Assembly (NCBI GenBank): GCA_018398765.1
Contig: JAHBMJ010003347.1
Span: 1 to 11,438 of the forward strand
Length of the DNA stretch: 11,438 nucleotides
DNA from: Chromera velia
Taxonomy: Eukaryota > Sar > Chromeraceae
Reading direction: 5' to 3'
Part shown: positions 1 to 7,892 of the stretch, in pieces
Position numbering within the stretch: position 1 is the first letter of the stretch
Layout: every line of letters starts with the position of its first letter
Made by a program: the position numbers and the translations under genes
Notes under the pieces: model-generated
What the model saw: only the letters and a program-made list of their open reading frames with translations
What the model was told of the DNA's origin: nothing
Databases searched by the model: none

Positions 1-528
1 GAGAAAAGGTCCTGCCGCCTTTCCTCCCCTGAGGGTAGTTCAATGCCGGGGGGGCCGCGCCCCCCTGTCCCCTTCTCCCGATTCCCCCCCCTTTAGTCCA
101 TTGATGTGCATAAGGCTCTGCACAACAGAGGCATCTGTTCCCGATGGACCCGTTCCCACAGATACATCAGTAGGCGGGGAGGCATGAGAGCGCTGCTGTG
201 CTAATGATCTTGGGAAGAACGTGACTTGCCCCATCGCGCACCCCTCTGCTCTGAAGTGTGTGCTCTTCATCTCATCCTCTTCAACTGCGGGCCCTCCTTC
301 CCACCCGTCAGCCCCGAACAACCCAGAGCGAGGAGCCCCCCTAGACACCTCCCCAAAGCCACCTCTCATCGGGATGCACTCACCCCCCATCTTCGACCGA
401 GCACGTTGGTCTTTCTCGACCGTGCCCGGATTCCCCGCGAACCCCTTTGCCCCACGTTTTGGCGCACCCGGTCTGTCCGCCCTGACGGGCTCTGGGGATA
501 GACTGTCTTCGGCGAAACCGGGGGACCT
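1..528. other. No supported gene; low-complexity C/T-rich flank
   Basis: I see no convincing gene here. Short open frames exist on both strands, but their translations are rich in Pro, Arg, Ser and Gly, as expected of a GC-rich, pyrimidine-biased strand, and I recognise no domain. The minus-strand coiled-coil gene next door ends at 529, so this stretch would be its 3' flank. I see no polyadenylation signal or A-rich tail that would mark the end of a LINE. Confidence 0.5.
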
Positions 529-1619
529 CTAACTGCCCTTGAGAACGGGGTCCCTACCCCTGCCCTCTCTTTCATCATTCCCATCCCTCTCTCCCCTGTC
601 TGGCAGACCGGTCTGCCACTCCTGCAGAAACTCGTAGAGACGACGGGTGACGACTCTCTCCCCCTTGAGCCCCTTGGTTGCAGCATTCCAATCCTGGTAG
701 AGTCTGACCTGGGCGTATTTGGAGATGAGGGCTTGTTGGGCGAAGGAGGCCTCCCCCCCCGCCTCCGTATCGAGGGCTTTCTGCACCCGCACGAAGAGAC
801 GAAACAGTGGGGTGGTACCCTGATGGATGAAGACCGTCCCCGTGGATGCCTTCTCGTCCGTTGAGAGGGAACTGGAGTCTGCAGGGGGCCAGAAGATCGA
901 CCCATCCCTATTTACTCCCTCCTTCTCCTTCACTAAATCCATTATATCTATCCAGTCCCCCCGATCACCGGAATCCAGAGTGATCTCAGCCTTGTGTCCC
1001 CCGTCTCTCTCTGTCCAGTACCTGAAGTGACGGATTTGGAGTTGCTGGGAGACCTGGGAGGGGTTCTCCTTCCGGCGGCCTCGGCCAGATTGGAGAAGAA
1101 CAGACGAACGGGGGCAAAGGACGAGAAGTCCTTCCTCTGTTGAGGGAAAGCGACCTGCTTCACCCATCTTCCATTTCCGTCAAGCACTTCTTTCTTCCTT
1201 TCATTCTCATAATCTATGATAGAGGCGACCGTGACCGCAGTGCATCGGGAGAAGTCGAAACTACGAATAACGAGATCACTGATCTTTCTTTCTCTCGCCT
1301 TGAACTCATCATCAATCATATGACCCGTCTCTCTCTTCTCAAGTTTGGAGATCCTCGTCTCCGCTCTCTGGATTTTCTTACCCTGCCCTTGGACTTCATT
1401 GTTTAACTTGTCCTGATTTTCCTTCAACTTTCTCTCTCTCTCATCCATTTTCTTTTCCATTCTTTGTTGAGACCGGAAAATATCTTTCAGCGTAACCTCG
1501 GCATCATCAGACGCGTCCGCGTGCCCTGCCCCGCGCCCGTCCTCCCCCCCGGGCTTGCTCTGGTCTCCGGTCTCCTGCTGGGCCTCTTGGGCACTTCCAC
1601 TTCCCTGTGGATCTGCCAT
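529..1619 (-). pseudogene. Coiled-coil protein of unknown function, split by a one-base frame change
   Basis: I do not recognise this protein. The proposed start at 1619 has a purine at -3 and G at +4. The first frame (1619 to about 1070) gives an acidic Gly/Gln/Asp-rich head (residues 1-40), then a charged heptad-like helix (about 43-110) with many Lys, Glu, Arg and Gln and regularly spaced Leu/Ile/Met, likely a coiled coil, then a mixed globular segment. Near 1070-1085 the protein-like sequence moves into another frame and continues to the TAG at 529-531, ending in a helical, basic segment. Both frames look coding on their own sides of the junction, so a single-base indel or a missed splice is more likely than two genes. 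Coiled coil followed by a compact domain and a basic helical C-terminus resembles the layout of LINE ORF1 proteins, but no RRM or reverse transcriptase is visible, so that is only a suggestion. It diverges from the retrotransposon and shares no obvious regulation with it. Confidence 0.45.
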
Positions 1620-1779
1620 CCCTATGGGAGGAAAGAGTTCAAGAAGAAGAGACGGAGACGGAAGAAGTCAAATAACGAGAACTCCGTCCACAGTTCACTC
1701 CTGAATATGAGAAAACGATCACTGAGAATTCACTGGCAAACTGGTTGCCGCTGTAGCTGCAGGAGCTTTGTAGAAGCTC

Positions 1780-1804
1780 AGAAGAAGAAGAAGAAGAAGA
1801 AGAA
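1780..1804. repeat. (AGA)8 microsatellite
   Basis: Eight uninterrupted AGA/GAA triplets plus one base lie just upstream (in minus-strand terms) of the coiled-coil gene. A looser A/G-rich stretch at 1628-1670 is similar in composition. This is a plain trinucleotide repeat with no visible function. Confidence 0.9.
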
Positions 1805-1985
1805 TAAACCAATTACATAAAAATCTAAAAGAATATAATTTAAACAAAGTCATTTGGCTTAATTATGTCTTAATAGCTACCTTAATTGATTTGTACCACT
1901 ACCACTAGTTGCTAAACTAGTTGATCTCCATTGTATAATCTAGCTAGTAATCTAGTGTATAGTACCATCCATAGTTGCACAAGTA
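1805..1985. other. AT-rich island in GC-rich surroundings
   Basis: About 180 bases are strongly A/T-rich, with TAAT, TTAA and TATAAT-like words, while both flanks are GC-rich. It contains a small perfect hairpin: a 7-base arm at 1904-1910, a 4-base loop, and the complementary arm at 1915-1921 (ACTAGTT/AACTAGT). No open frame crosses it. It could be a remnant of an unrelated insertion, a promoter region between the divergent minus-strand gene and the retroelement, or a scaffold-attachment-like sequence. The sequence does not decide between these. Confidence 0.5.
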
Positions 1986-2022
1986 TACTGTACTACACTG
2001 TACTACACTGTACTGTACTGTG
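1986..2022. repeat. Short tandem repeat, unit TACTACACTG
   Basis: The 10-base unit TACTACACTG occurs twice in a row (1991-2010), preceded by a partial unit and followed by a TACTG TACTG variant. This is a minor satellite at the right edge of the AT-rich island. Confidence 0.8.
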
Positions 2023-2843
2023 CAGAGTCGTACTCATGCGCTTCGGGCTGAGGGCCGGCCATCCCGTGCCACGAGGCTAGGATTGGACGTATGGCCCAAG
2101 GACCCCGGCAGCTAGACAGAGAGAGAGAGGCCCTCTACAGAAAAGAAAGAATAGAAAGAGCCGGGGCCTTTTGAGAGGCGGTCCTGGAAGGCAGTTGTGA
2201 CCCGATTCGAAAGTTGTGGAGATGATGGAGACGGCCAAACATGTTATTGAATCACCCCTTGCATCGTTACCGTTCAGGAGATATGAGCCATTAAAGATTC
2301 AAGAAAAGGATGTCCCAAAAAACAGAATTGCACATGGCCCCGCAAAGTCATTCCGTGAAAGCGATAAAGACATTCTGCTTTTCCAGACCAAACATGCCCA
2401 ACTTTGCGGGGCCCTGAGACATGCACGCTACTCATCACCGGTCGATAGAATTTGCATGCATGCACGCGTGAAGACATCTTAAGATTCATCTCTGAGTCGA
2501 AACGTTATGCAGCCAGGATCGAACTAGTCTGAACATACACATCCATCTATTAGAATCCAAAGCCTTCAGAACTCTTTCTACGAACCTCAAGTGCTTTCTA
2601 TAACGTTTTTAAGGTTCCCTAGCTTAGTCCTGCCGATTCCAAACCGGAATTAGCAAGTGCTGACGCCAGTGAGAGTCGAGAACACGAGTGCCACTCATGT
2701 GAACCTACAGCCTGAGGAGCTCAGTCCCTCTGAAACGTTCTTTCTTCATCATAGCCACACAGCCAAAGTGAAGCAGGAGAGTATCAACAGCTTCTCTGAC
2801 TCTTAGAATTCTCTCTCTTGAAGTTTTTGGCCCGAACAAGATC
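2023..2843 (+). other. Non-coding leader upstream of gag
   Basis: No gene is recognised. Small open frames of 71-88 codons on either strand show no domain and no supporting context. The stretch holds a GA-rich run near 2116-2160, a 13-bp inverted repeat (2336-2348 with 2401-2413) and a GCATGCATGC palindrome at 2454-2463. It is where a 5' LTR, primer-binding site and untranslated leader of the element should lie. I could not match any part of it to the sequence after pol, so no LTR boundary is called. Confidence 0.4.
2336..2413 (+). repeat. Perfect 13-bp inverted repeat in the gag leader
   Basis: GGCCCCGCAAAGT at 2336-2348 is exactly complementary to ACTTTGCGGGGCC at 2401-2413, separated by 52 bases. 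It could fold as an RNA stem in a leader transcript, or be the ends of a very small insertion. No target-site duplication is clear. Confidence 0.6.
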
Positions 2844-4808
2844 ATGGTCGTCAACACCCGTCGCACAGAGTACGATCAAAACCAGAACCCGAAAGACCCC
2901 AAGCCTAAAAAGGCCCTGACCAAGAAGCAACTCACCCAGAAGGCCAGACAAGAACAGAAACGCCTGACAGAGGCTCGCCGAAAACAGAAACAACAAGAAG
3001 AGGAGGATGCTGCGGTCATGAAGCAGCTCGCTGCCGATGAGGCCATAGGGGTCGAAGAGACCACCGCCCTCCCTGGAGGAGTCACCGAGAAGACCACCTC
3101 CTCGGAGGGCGGTGGTCTCTATGTGGGCAGCGGACTCCACGCATACTTCGATCCCGAGACCAGGGAGACCGTCTACCTCAGCGTTGCGAAGAACGGCAAG
3201 GCTGTCCTTCTACGCCCCGCAAAACAGCGCCAGTCGCTGACAACATGCACGGCACCGTCCCTCACTGCCAACAACACTAAAGACGAAAACGATGAGGACG
3301 AGCTGATGCCACCTCCGCCCAAGGCCGTCGCCCAGTCCCACAAGATCCCCAAGCCGCCCACCGACAACGCCCCACAGGAGGTCGACCACACATCAGAGCC
3401 TGCACCGAAGAGAGGCCGGATAGACAATGTCGGCACCACCAAGCTCAACCTCCCCAACCCCACCGTGAAGGCCGACACACTCACCTTCTCAGGGGAGCGC
3501 AGCAAGGCGAACGAGTTCTGGCTGTCCTTCAAGGCCGACTGCGTCGTGCACAAGTGGGATCTGAACTTTGTGGTCTACTACTTCAGGAAAGCCATGAGGG
3601 GCACAGCCCTCACATGGTGGACCTCAGAGATGGAAGAGAAGGTCGAGATGCTCAAGACTATCGAGAACCTCCATGCGTGCTTCGAGGCTCAGTTCGGCAT
3701 CACCGAGGCCGAGAAGGATGCGGCAGAGGACCTTCTGGACAACCTCGTTCAGGACGCCCCCGCGGGGGAAACTATCCGTGCATATGTAGAACGCGTGGCG
3801 GCCCTGTGTCGACAGGCACGCGTGAGCAGGAACGACCCCAAAATCCTCAAGAAATTCAAAAAGGGCATTTTCAATGAGACCGTCCGCACCATCCTCACCA
3901 CAAAAACCTACTCCTCCCTCGATGAGATTGTCAAAGAAGCAGAGAAGCTTGCCCATGCTAACTCCCCCAACAGCTCCAACGCCGTCGCCGCTGGTGCTTT
4001 CACTCCCCCCACCGTGGCCAGTGTCGCCCGAGCAACAGCCATAGCACTCTACGCACCTGCTACGCCTCCCCGAGACCTTGAAGAAGGCCTCCAACAACTT
4101 CTTGAGGTTGGAGCCCTAGACTCGACACCCTGTATGAGATGCGGGGGTATACACCCTCACTTTGGAGGAACGTGTTCTGTAACCAACAACAATCGCTGCT
4201 TCAACTGCGGGGGGGCTGGACACATCAAGGTTGTGTGCCCCCGACTACCAACGGGAGCCTCAAGCTCCACTCGACGGCCAAACTACGCTGACCTCGAGAA
4301 CCCTAGCGAGAACCCCCCTCCCCTCCAACAACAGAGAGAACAAGAACGGAACAGAGCCTCTATGGACCATCTTTGCAACTTTCTCAACATCCCTCCCACA
4401 GTCCAAAGAAACCATCACCAGACGCAGTTGCAGTCTTTCATCCCGCGGGCACAGCAGCAAAGCTTCCAGACCTTCAACCCTGCATCGCTCCCGAGACGCC
4501 CGAAGAGGTTGGTGTTTATGCCCCGCATGACACCAGGGGCCCCCGGGACGGGCGGCACCTCACAGACCTTCGCACCAACACAGTCACCCATCTATCGACC
4601 CGCCCAGCCCAGACATGGCAACGCTGATGGGGGAACAGGTGCCTCAGGATGGCACGTAACGGGGGCAAACGCAGCTCCTATCGGCTCCCTGCCCGGATCT
4701 CCCCGCGTCATCCCCCCGCTTCACAGCCTACGCTTCGAAGCAAGAACGCCGTTTCCAGGCCCCGGGGTCTGTCTGACCCCCAACTACAGAGGGGAGGCGT
4801 CAAACTGA
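2844..4808 (+). CDS. gag: Gag polyprotein, 654 aa, two zinc-knuckle motifs
   Basis: This is the structural protein that packages element RNA into cytoplasmic particles. The start at 2844 has A at -3 and G at +4 and is the first ATG of the open frame. Residues 1-70 are very basic then Gln/Glu-rich, probably helical. Residues 70-205 are a variable, Pro/acidic region with a basic cluster (PKRGR). Residues about 210-375 match the retrotransposon Gag capsid-like domain, with its usual FSG, W and helical pattern. Two zinc-binding motifs follow. The first, from Cys430, is atypical (CX2C then His-rich then C). The second, from Cys452, is canonical CX2CX4HX4C, as used for nucleic-acid binding in nucleocapsids. 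The tail (470-654) is Pro/Gln/Arg-rich. At 654 aa it is longer than many Ty3/gypsy Gags, mainly through the N-terminal extension and the tail. The terminal TGA may itself be a mutation, because plausible protein continues in the same frame beyond it. Confidence 0.92.
   Translation: MVVNTRRTEYDQNQNPKDPKPKKALTKKQLTQKARQEQKRLTEARRKQKQQEEEDAAVMKQLAADEAIGVEETTALPGGVTEKTTSSEGGGLYVGSGLHAYFDPETRETVYLSVAKNGKAVLLRPAKQRQSLTTCTAPSLTANNTKDENDEDELMPPPPKAVAQSHKIPKPPTDNAPQEVDHTSEPAPKRGRIDNVGTTKLNLPNPTVKADTLTFSGERSKANEFWLSFKADCVVHKWDLNFVVYYFRKAMRGTALTWWTSEMEEKVEMLKTIENLHACFEAQFGITEAEKDAAEDLLDNLVQDAPAGETIRAYVERVAALCRQARVSRNDPKILKKFKKGIFNETVRTILTTKTYSSLDEIVKEAEKLAHANSPNSSNAVAAGAFTPPTVASVARATAIALYAPATPPRDLEEGLQQLLEVGALDSTPCMRCGGIHPHFGGTCSVTNNNRCFNCGGAGHIKVVCPRLPTGASSSTRRPNYADLENPSENPPPLQQQREQERNRASMDHLCNFLNIPPTVQRNHHQTQLQSFIPRAQQQSFQTFNPASLPRRPKRLVFMPRMTPGAPGTGGTSQTFAPTQSPIYRPAQPRHGNADGGTGASGWHVTGANAAPIGSLPGSPRVIPPLHSLRFEARTPFPGPGVCLTPNYRGEASN
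3056..3120 (+). repeat. Near-perfect 23-bp hairpin inside gag
   Basis: Bases 3056-3072 are exactly complementary to 3104-3120 (17 bp, GC-rich). The stem continues as 6 further pairs (3076-3081 with 3098-3103) after a 3-base bulge, closing on a 16-base loop. It lies about 210 bases into gag, at codons 71-93, in the variable part of the protein. On RNA this would be a very stable stem-loop. Confidence 0.85.
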
Positions 4809-5134
4809 AGGGTCTGGAGCTAGGGCGACTCCAGACCATCCACACCGCCCGGCGTACTGATCAAACCTCTACAGCAGAAGCAGAAAATCGACTACCAGAC
4901 GATTCTGAGCAACGCCAACATTTTTGGAGAGATGACCTCCGAAGGGTGAACCCGTAGCTTGCTGAGAGCTACGAGCCACCGTCGACACACAAATACATGT
5001 ACCCTTTTGACTGGATGCCTCCAGGTACTGACGTTGCAACCCCACTCGAGCAGGCAGTCCCAAACAGCTTCCAATGCTTCAATTATCCCACCCTCCAGAT
5101 GTGCCTCACCAGCGAGTTCCCGTTACCATTTTGA
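4809..5134 (+). pseudogene. Disrupted Gag-Pol junction
   Basis: After the gag TGA, protein-like sequence continues in the gag frame (for example the Lys/Gln-rich stretch encoded from 4857 to 4943), broken by a TAG at 4821 and ended by a TGA at 4947. It then resumes in the -1 frame from about 4958, just after a TAG at 4955, with an aromatic, Pro-rich segment (4970-5131) up to a TGA at 5132. Neither part matches a domain I know. Each stop could come from CGA or CAG by a C-to-T change, and a single-base deletion near 4940-4957 would explain the frame change. A genuine -1 frameshift between gag and pol is possible, since pol frame -1 is open from at least 4649 and overlaps gag by about 160 bases, but I see no convincing slippery heptamer, and the protein-like translation stays in the gag frame until about 4943. 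Confidence 0.6.
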
Positions 5135-5659
5135 GAACTAGCTGAAGGACCTTCACCGCCCGCGGCACCTCCACCTCCGCCAAAGCCATGCCAACCAGCC
5201 CCTACCCAGTCACAAACCCCTCCAAACCCCTCCACGATAAGGACCCCCCCAGCTGTAAAGAACGCCCCAACCAAAAGAAGAGAAAGAGGGCCTCTCGGTA
5301 CGCTGAAGGTCGCAAATGTCTCCCTGAAGCCACTTTCTAAAAGAAAAGGTTTCATTCTCTTGCTCGAGAAGTGCTTTTCAGTGACCGCCCTCGTCAACTC
5401 GGGAGCAGACGTGTCCCTGCTGTCCGAGAAAGCTTTTCAGATGCTGTTCTCACTTCGCCCCTCACTCTGCACCCACTTCCGATAAACCGACGTTCACGTC
5501 AATGGGGAAAGGAACTCCCCACTCAACGTTACCGGCTATATCAACCTCTCTCTTTCCTCCTTCGCACGGCCACTGCGTCATACGTTTTTTGTTTACTCGA
5601 ACCTCAACCATGCCACCATCCTTGGAATGGACTTCCTCACCCGCAATGCTGAAAGCCAG
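5135..5659 (+). pseudogene. Retropepsin-like aspartic protease domain, inactivated
   Basis: This domain would cleave the Gag-Pol polyprotein. A Pro-rich linker (about 5141-5280) precedes a beta-rich segment. The active-site loop is encoded at 5387-5416 and reads ALVNSGADVS, where the family has D-S/T-G-A. The catalytic residue (codon 5396-5398) is therefore Asn, AAC instead of GAC, one G-to-A step. A TAA stop at 5483-5485 interrupts the domain in frame. Coding resumes immediately after it and ends in the diagnostic second motif ILGMDFL (5615-5635), the Ty3/gypsy hydrophobic-Gly-hydrophobic segment near the protease C-terminus. Retropepsins work as dimers with one Asp per subunit, so the Asn alone should abolish activity. 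Confidence 0.8.
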
Positions 5660-6073
5660 TCCTTCCAGGAGTCCAAGTTGGTCTTGCATCCGAGGGAGCT
5701 CGGCCTCGACCCTGAAGAGATCCCTCTTTTTCCACTATCCATACTTCAGAAAGACGCTGCCTGCCTTCCTACCCCACTTGTTACAGCAGCAAGAGAGGTC
5801 CTTGCCCCTTGTACGGGTACCCACATTCGTATGAAGCTCCCGGGCACGTCAGCCCTCCCCAACGGCGCCCCCGTCTACATGGAACGAATCGCAGATGCCC
5901 TGCCAGCACACCTTCTCATCGAAAACTCAGTAGCAAACGTTAAAGACAGAGAGCTCACTCTCAACGTAGTTAACGTCAGCGGCCGCTATGCCCAGATTCC
6001 AAGAGGAGCACCGCTTGCCATCGCCACGCTCTGTGAAGTTATTACGGAAGAGGACGAAGGGGCTGAGGAGTAG
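5660..6073 (+). pseudogene. Pol spacer domain between protease and reverse transcriptase
   Basis: This is a beta-strand-rich segment with the pattern often found between protease and RT in Ty3/gypsy Pol: a strand ending in a Gly/Pro turn, then an L-x-x-H-L-L-I-E-N-S type segment, then L-x-V-x-V-V-N-x-S with a following P-x-G-x-x-L-A-I-A. It has no known catalytic role and is usually treated as a structural linker. It is in the same frame as the protease. It ends at an in-frame TAG (6071-6073), followed at once by more coding sequence in the same frame. Confidence 0.6.
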
Positions 6074-6631
6074 GCGTTGCCACCTCCGTTCGTCTCAGCA
6101 ACAACATCGGCAGCAGCAACGGGGGGCTCAACCCAGGGCTCGACGTTACATGCTCTCAGCATGTCAGCGTCGGGACAGATGGAGTTGAAAGGAGGAGAGA
6201 CAGGGGGACAAAATCCTGCAGCTCGGCCAGACGAGCTCACCAAGGAAGAGAAAGAGAAGGCAGAGGCCGAAATCGATAAGGCATTGGAGGACTGCGAGCA
6301 CCTGAGTGCCAAACAGAAGAAGGAGTTGAAGGACCTCCTATTGGAGTACCGAGACCTCTTCCCCACTGACCGAAACCCAGGAAACATCAAAGGAGTAGAA
6401 GCGAGGGTCGACGTTGAGACTGACACCCCCATCTATGAACGTCCCCGCCCAGTGCCGCATGCACTCAGGGCTGAGCTGCGAGAAGGGCTGCAGAAACTCC
6501 TTGAAGGGGGAATCATCAAGCCTACCTCATCTCCCTGGGGATTCCCACTCATCCTTATCCGGAAGAAGACAAGCAAGCTAAGGATTTGCATCGACTACCG
6601 CAAGCTGAACAAGATCCTCCATAAGGACTGA
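6074..6631 (+). pseudogene. Reverse transcriptase, N-terminal (fingers) part
   Basis: An Ala/Thr/Ser/Gly-rich linker and a charged helical segment (about 6233-6360) lead to a DLFP-type motif (6353-6364), commonly found just before Ty3/gypsy RT. Then comes the RT fingers signature: a helix followed by GGIIKPTSSPWGFPLILIRKK (about 6509-6570) and RICIDYRKLN (from about 6584). The segment ends at TGA 6629-6631. In relatives the stop position is normally Arg, directly before the conserved PLPRID block, which here resumes right after it. A CGA to TGA change (a CpG transition) therefore explains the break without any indel. Confidence 0.88.
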
Positions 6632-7279
6632 TGGCCTCTGCCACGGATCGATCATACAGTGTCACTTGCCAAGCTGCAGGGCCGCCGTTTCTATACCTTG
6701 ATCGACCTCTTTCAGGGGTTCCATCACGTGAGCATGCGAGAGGATCATCAAGAGAGGCTCTCGTTTGTCACAGCCGACGGCCAGTTCACCTACTGTAAGA
6801 TGCTCTTTGGCATTTCGACTGCACCTTCCATCTTTTACAGAGCCATGGACATCATGCTGGCAGGTCTGACAGGGTCATTCGTCAACGTCTATCTCGACGA
6901 CATCCTTGTCGCCAGTTTCTCGTTTAAGGAACACCTGACCCACATCCGCAAGACTCTCGATCGGCTCCGCACCTCCGGTTGTAAGCTGTCGTTCGCGAAG
7001 TGCTCGTGGGCACAGACATCCCTCCTCTACCTGGGCTATATTGTTAACACGACAGGCATCCGTCCAAACCCGAAAAAGGTCGAAGCGATCCTCTCCATGT
7101 CGGCACCCACCGACAAAAAGCAGACGAAACAGTTGCTTGGGCTCGCCTCCTTCTACAGGCGCTTCATCAAGGGCTTCTTGCAGATCGTTTTCCCCCTCAC
7201 TTCCCTACTCAGAAAGCACACGCCCTTCGTATGGGAAGAGCTACAGAGGAGGGCATTCGAGGCGCTAAAGGAGGCCCTG
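6632..7279 (+). pseudogene. Reverse transcriptase core (palm, thumb) with intact YLDD
   Basis: RNA-dependent DNA polymerase core of Pol. It begins with the conserved PLPRID block. The first catalytic Asp is in the TLIDLFQGFHHV motif (GAC at 6704-6706). Next come the FGISTAPSIFYRAMD block and the active-site Y-L-D-D (6890-6901), both Asps present. The LGYIV block and the connecting A-I-L-S-M-S-A-P-T-D and L-G-L-A-S-F-Y-R-R-F-I segments typical of Ty3/gypsy RT follow. The reading frame is uninterrupted from 6632 to 7892, with no stops or frame changes. The catalytic residues I can identify are intact, so inactivation of this copy rests on the flanking stops rather than on the RT centre. Without the upstream fingers block this piece would not be a complete enzyme. 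Confidence 0.93.
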
Positions 7280-7690
7280 ACATCTGAACCCGTCCTATGC
7301 CACCCCGACTTTGACAAAGAGTTCGTTGTCAAGCCGGACGCGAGCAACGACGCGATCGGGGCGGTGCTTGGACAGACCGATGAGGAAAGAAACGAGAAGG
7401 TCATTGCCTACGCCTCAAGGATGATGACAGACCTCGAAAAGAAGTGGGGCATCACAGAGAGAGAAGCGCTCAGCTTGGTCTACGCCGTCAACACCTTCAA
7501 GCCCTACCTCTACGGGAAGAAGTTCACCGTCATCACTAACCACAAGGCCCTCCAGCACATCCATGATCAGAAGGACAGTCAACCTAGGGTCATGAGGTGG
7601 GCTTTGAAACTTGCGATCTACGAGTTCGATGTCCAGCACCGCTCCGGGGCCAAGCATACCGATGCCGGCTCCATGACGAGGCCTCCCGTT
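7280..7690 (+). pseudogene. RNase H domain, one catalytic Asp replaced by Asn
   Basis: This domain degrades the RNA strand of the RNA/DNA hybrid during reverse transcription. The signature runs VLCHPDF, then K-P-D-A-S with the first catalytic Asp (GAC 7337-7339), VIAYASRMM, and T-E-R-E-A-L with the catalytic Glu (GAA 7463-7465). The motif that is T-D-H-K-A-L in relatives follows, but here the Asp codon is AAC (Asn, 7538-7540). The last block is HRSGAKHTDAGSMTR, with an Asp at 7661-7663 in the position of the family's A-D-A-L-S-R motif. The change at 7538 is a single G-to-A step. The domain is in frame with RT and normal in length. Loss of this carboxylate should severely impair metal-ion catalysis. 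Confidence 0.9.
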
Positions 7691-7892
7691 GCGGGGACGG
7701 GCGCGTCCCTGGAGGCCCCCTCGCCGAAGAGAAAGCATGACAGGGACACGGACTCCGACGAGGAGGACGAGATTGTCATAGCTCTATGCAGCACAGGGGG
7801 GGCCGCAGTCGAGGTCGACGGGTCCGACAGGAAGCACGAGCTGAACATGTCTACCGATTCGGAGGTTGAGATCATTTCCGTCCTTTCCCCAG
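7691..7892 (+). other. Acidic linker between RNase H and integrase, with two SIM-like motifs
   Basis: In the Pol frame this reads as a basic cluster (PKRKHDRD, possibly nuclear-localising) followed by an Asp/Glu/Ser run. Two hydrophobic beta-like patches each follow acidic or Ser residues: DSDEEDEIVIAL (7751-7786) and STDSEVEIISVL (7850-7885). Both fit the loose SUMO-interacting motif pattern V/I-x-V/I-V/I with acidic neighbours. The linker stops being open in this frame at TAA 8027-8029, or is joined to integrase if 7893-8157 is spliced out. I know of no standard domain here. Confidence 0.6.

Noticed and set aside
366-905. Minus-strand open frame of 179 codons
   Set aside because: It is Arg/Ser/Pro-rich throughout, overlaps the better-supported coiled-coil frame, and looks like an out-of-frame shadow.
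1744-1754. 11-base match (GTTGCCGCTGT) shared with 11044-11054, considered as a trace of an LTR
   Set aside because: The match does not extend on either side and is short enough to be chance in 11 kb.
2216-2489. Small open frames on both strands in the leader
   Set aside because: Under 90 codons, mutually overlapping, no recognisable motif, and they span the inverted repeat, so they are more likely chance openings.
2505-2530. tRNA T-loop-like words (AGGATCGAAC) suggesting a tRNA or primer site
   Set aside because: The flanking stem bases do not pair properly and no matching acceptor stem lies at the right distance on either strand.
2828-2840. Primer-binding-site-like sequence TGGCCCGAACAAG just before gag
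   Set aside because: It resembles the well-known tRNA-Lys primer site but lacks two bases near its start and diverges after about ten. The sequence before it does not end in CA, and no matching LTR end is seen downstream of pol.
3757-3768. Palindrome CCCCCGCGGGGG within gag
   Set aside because: Short, within conserved coding sequence, and expected from GC-rich codons, with no sign of function.
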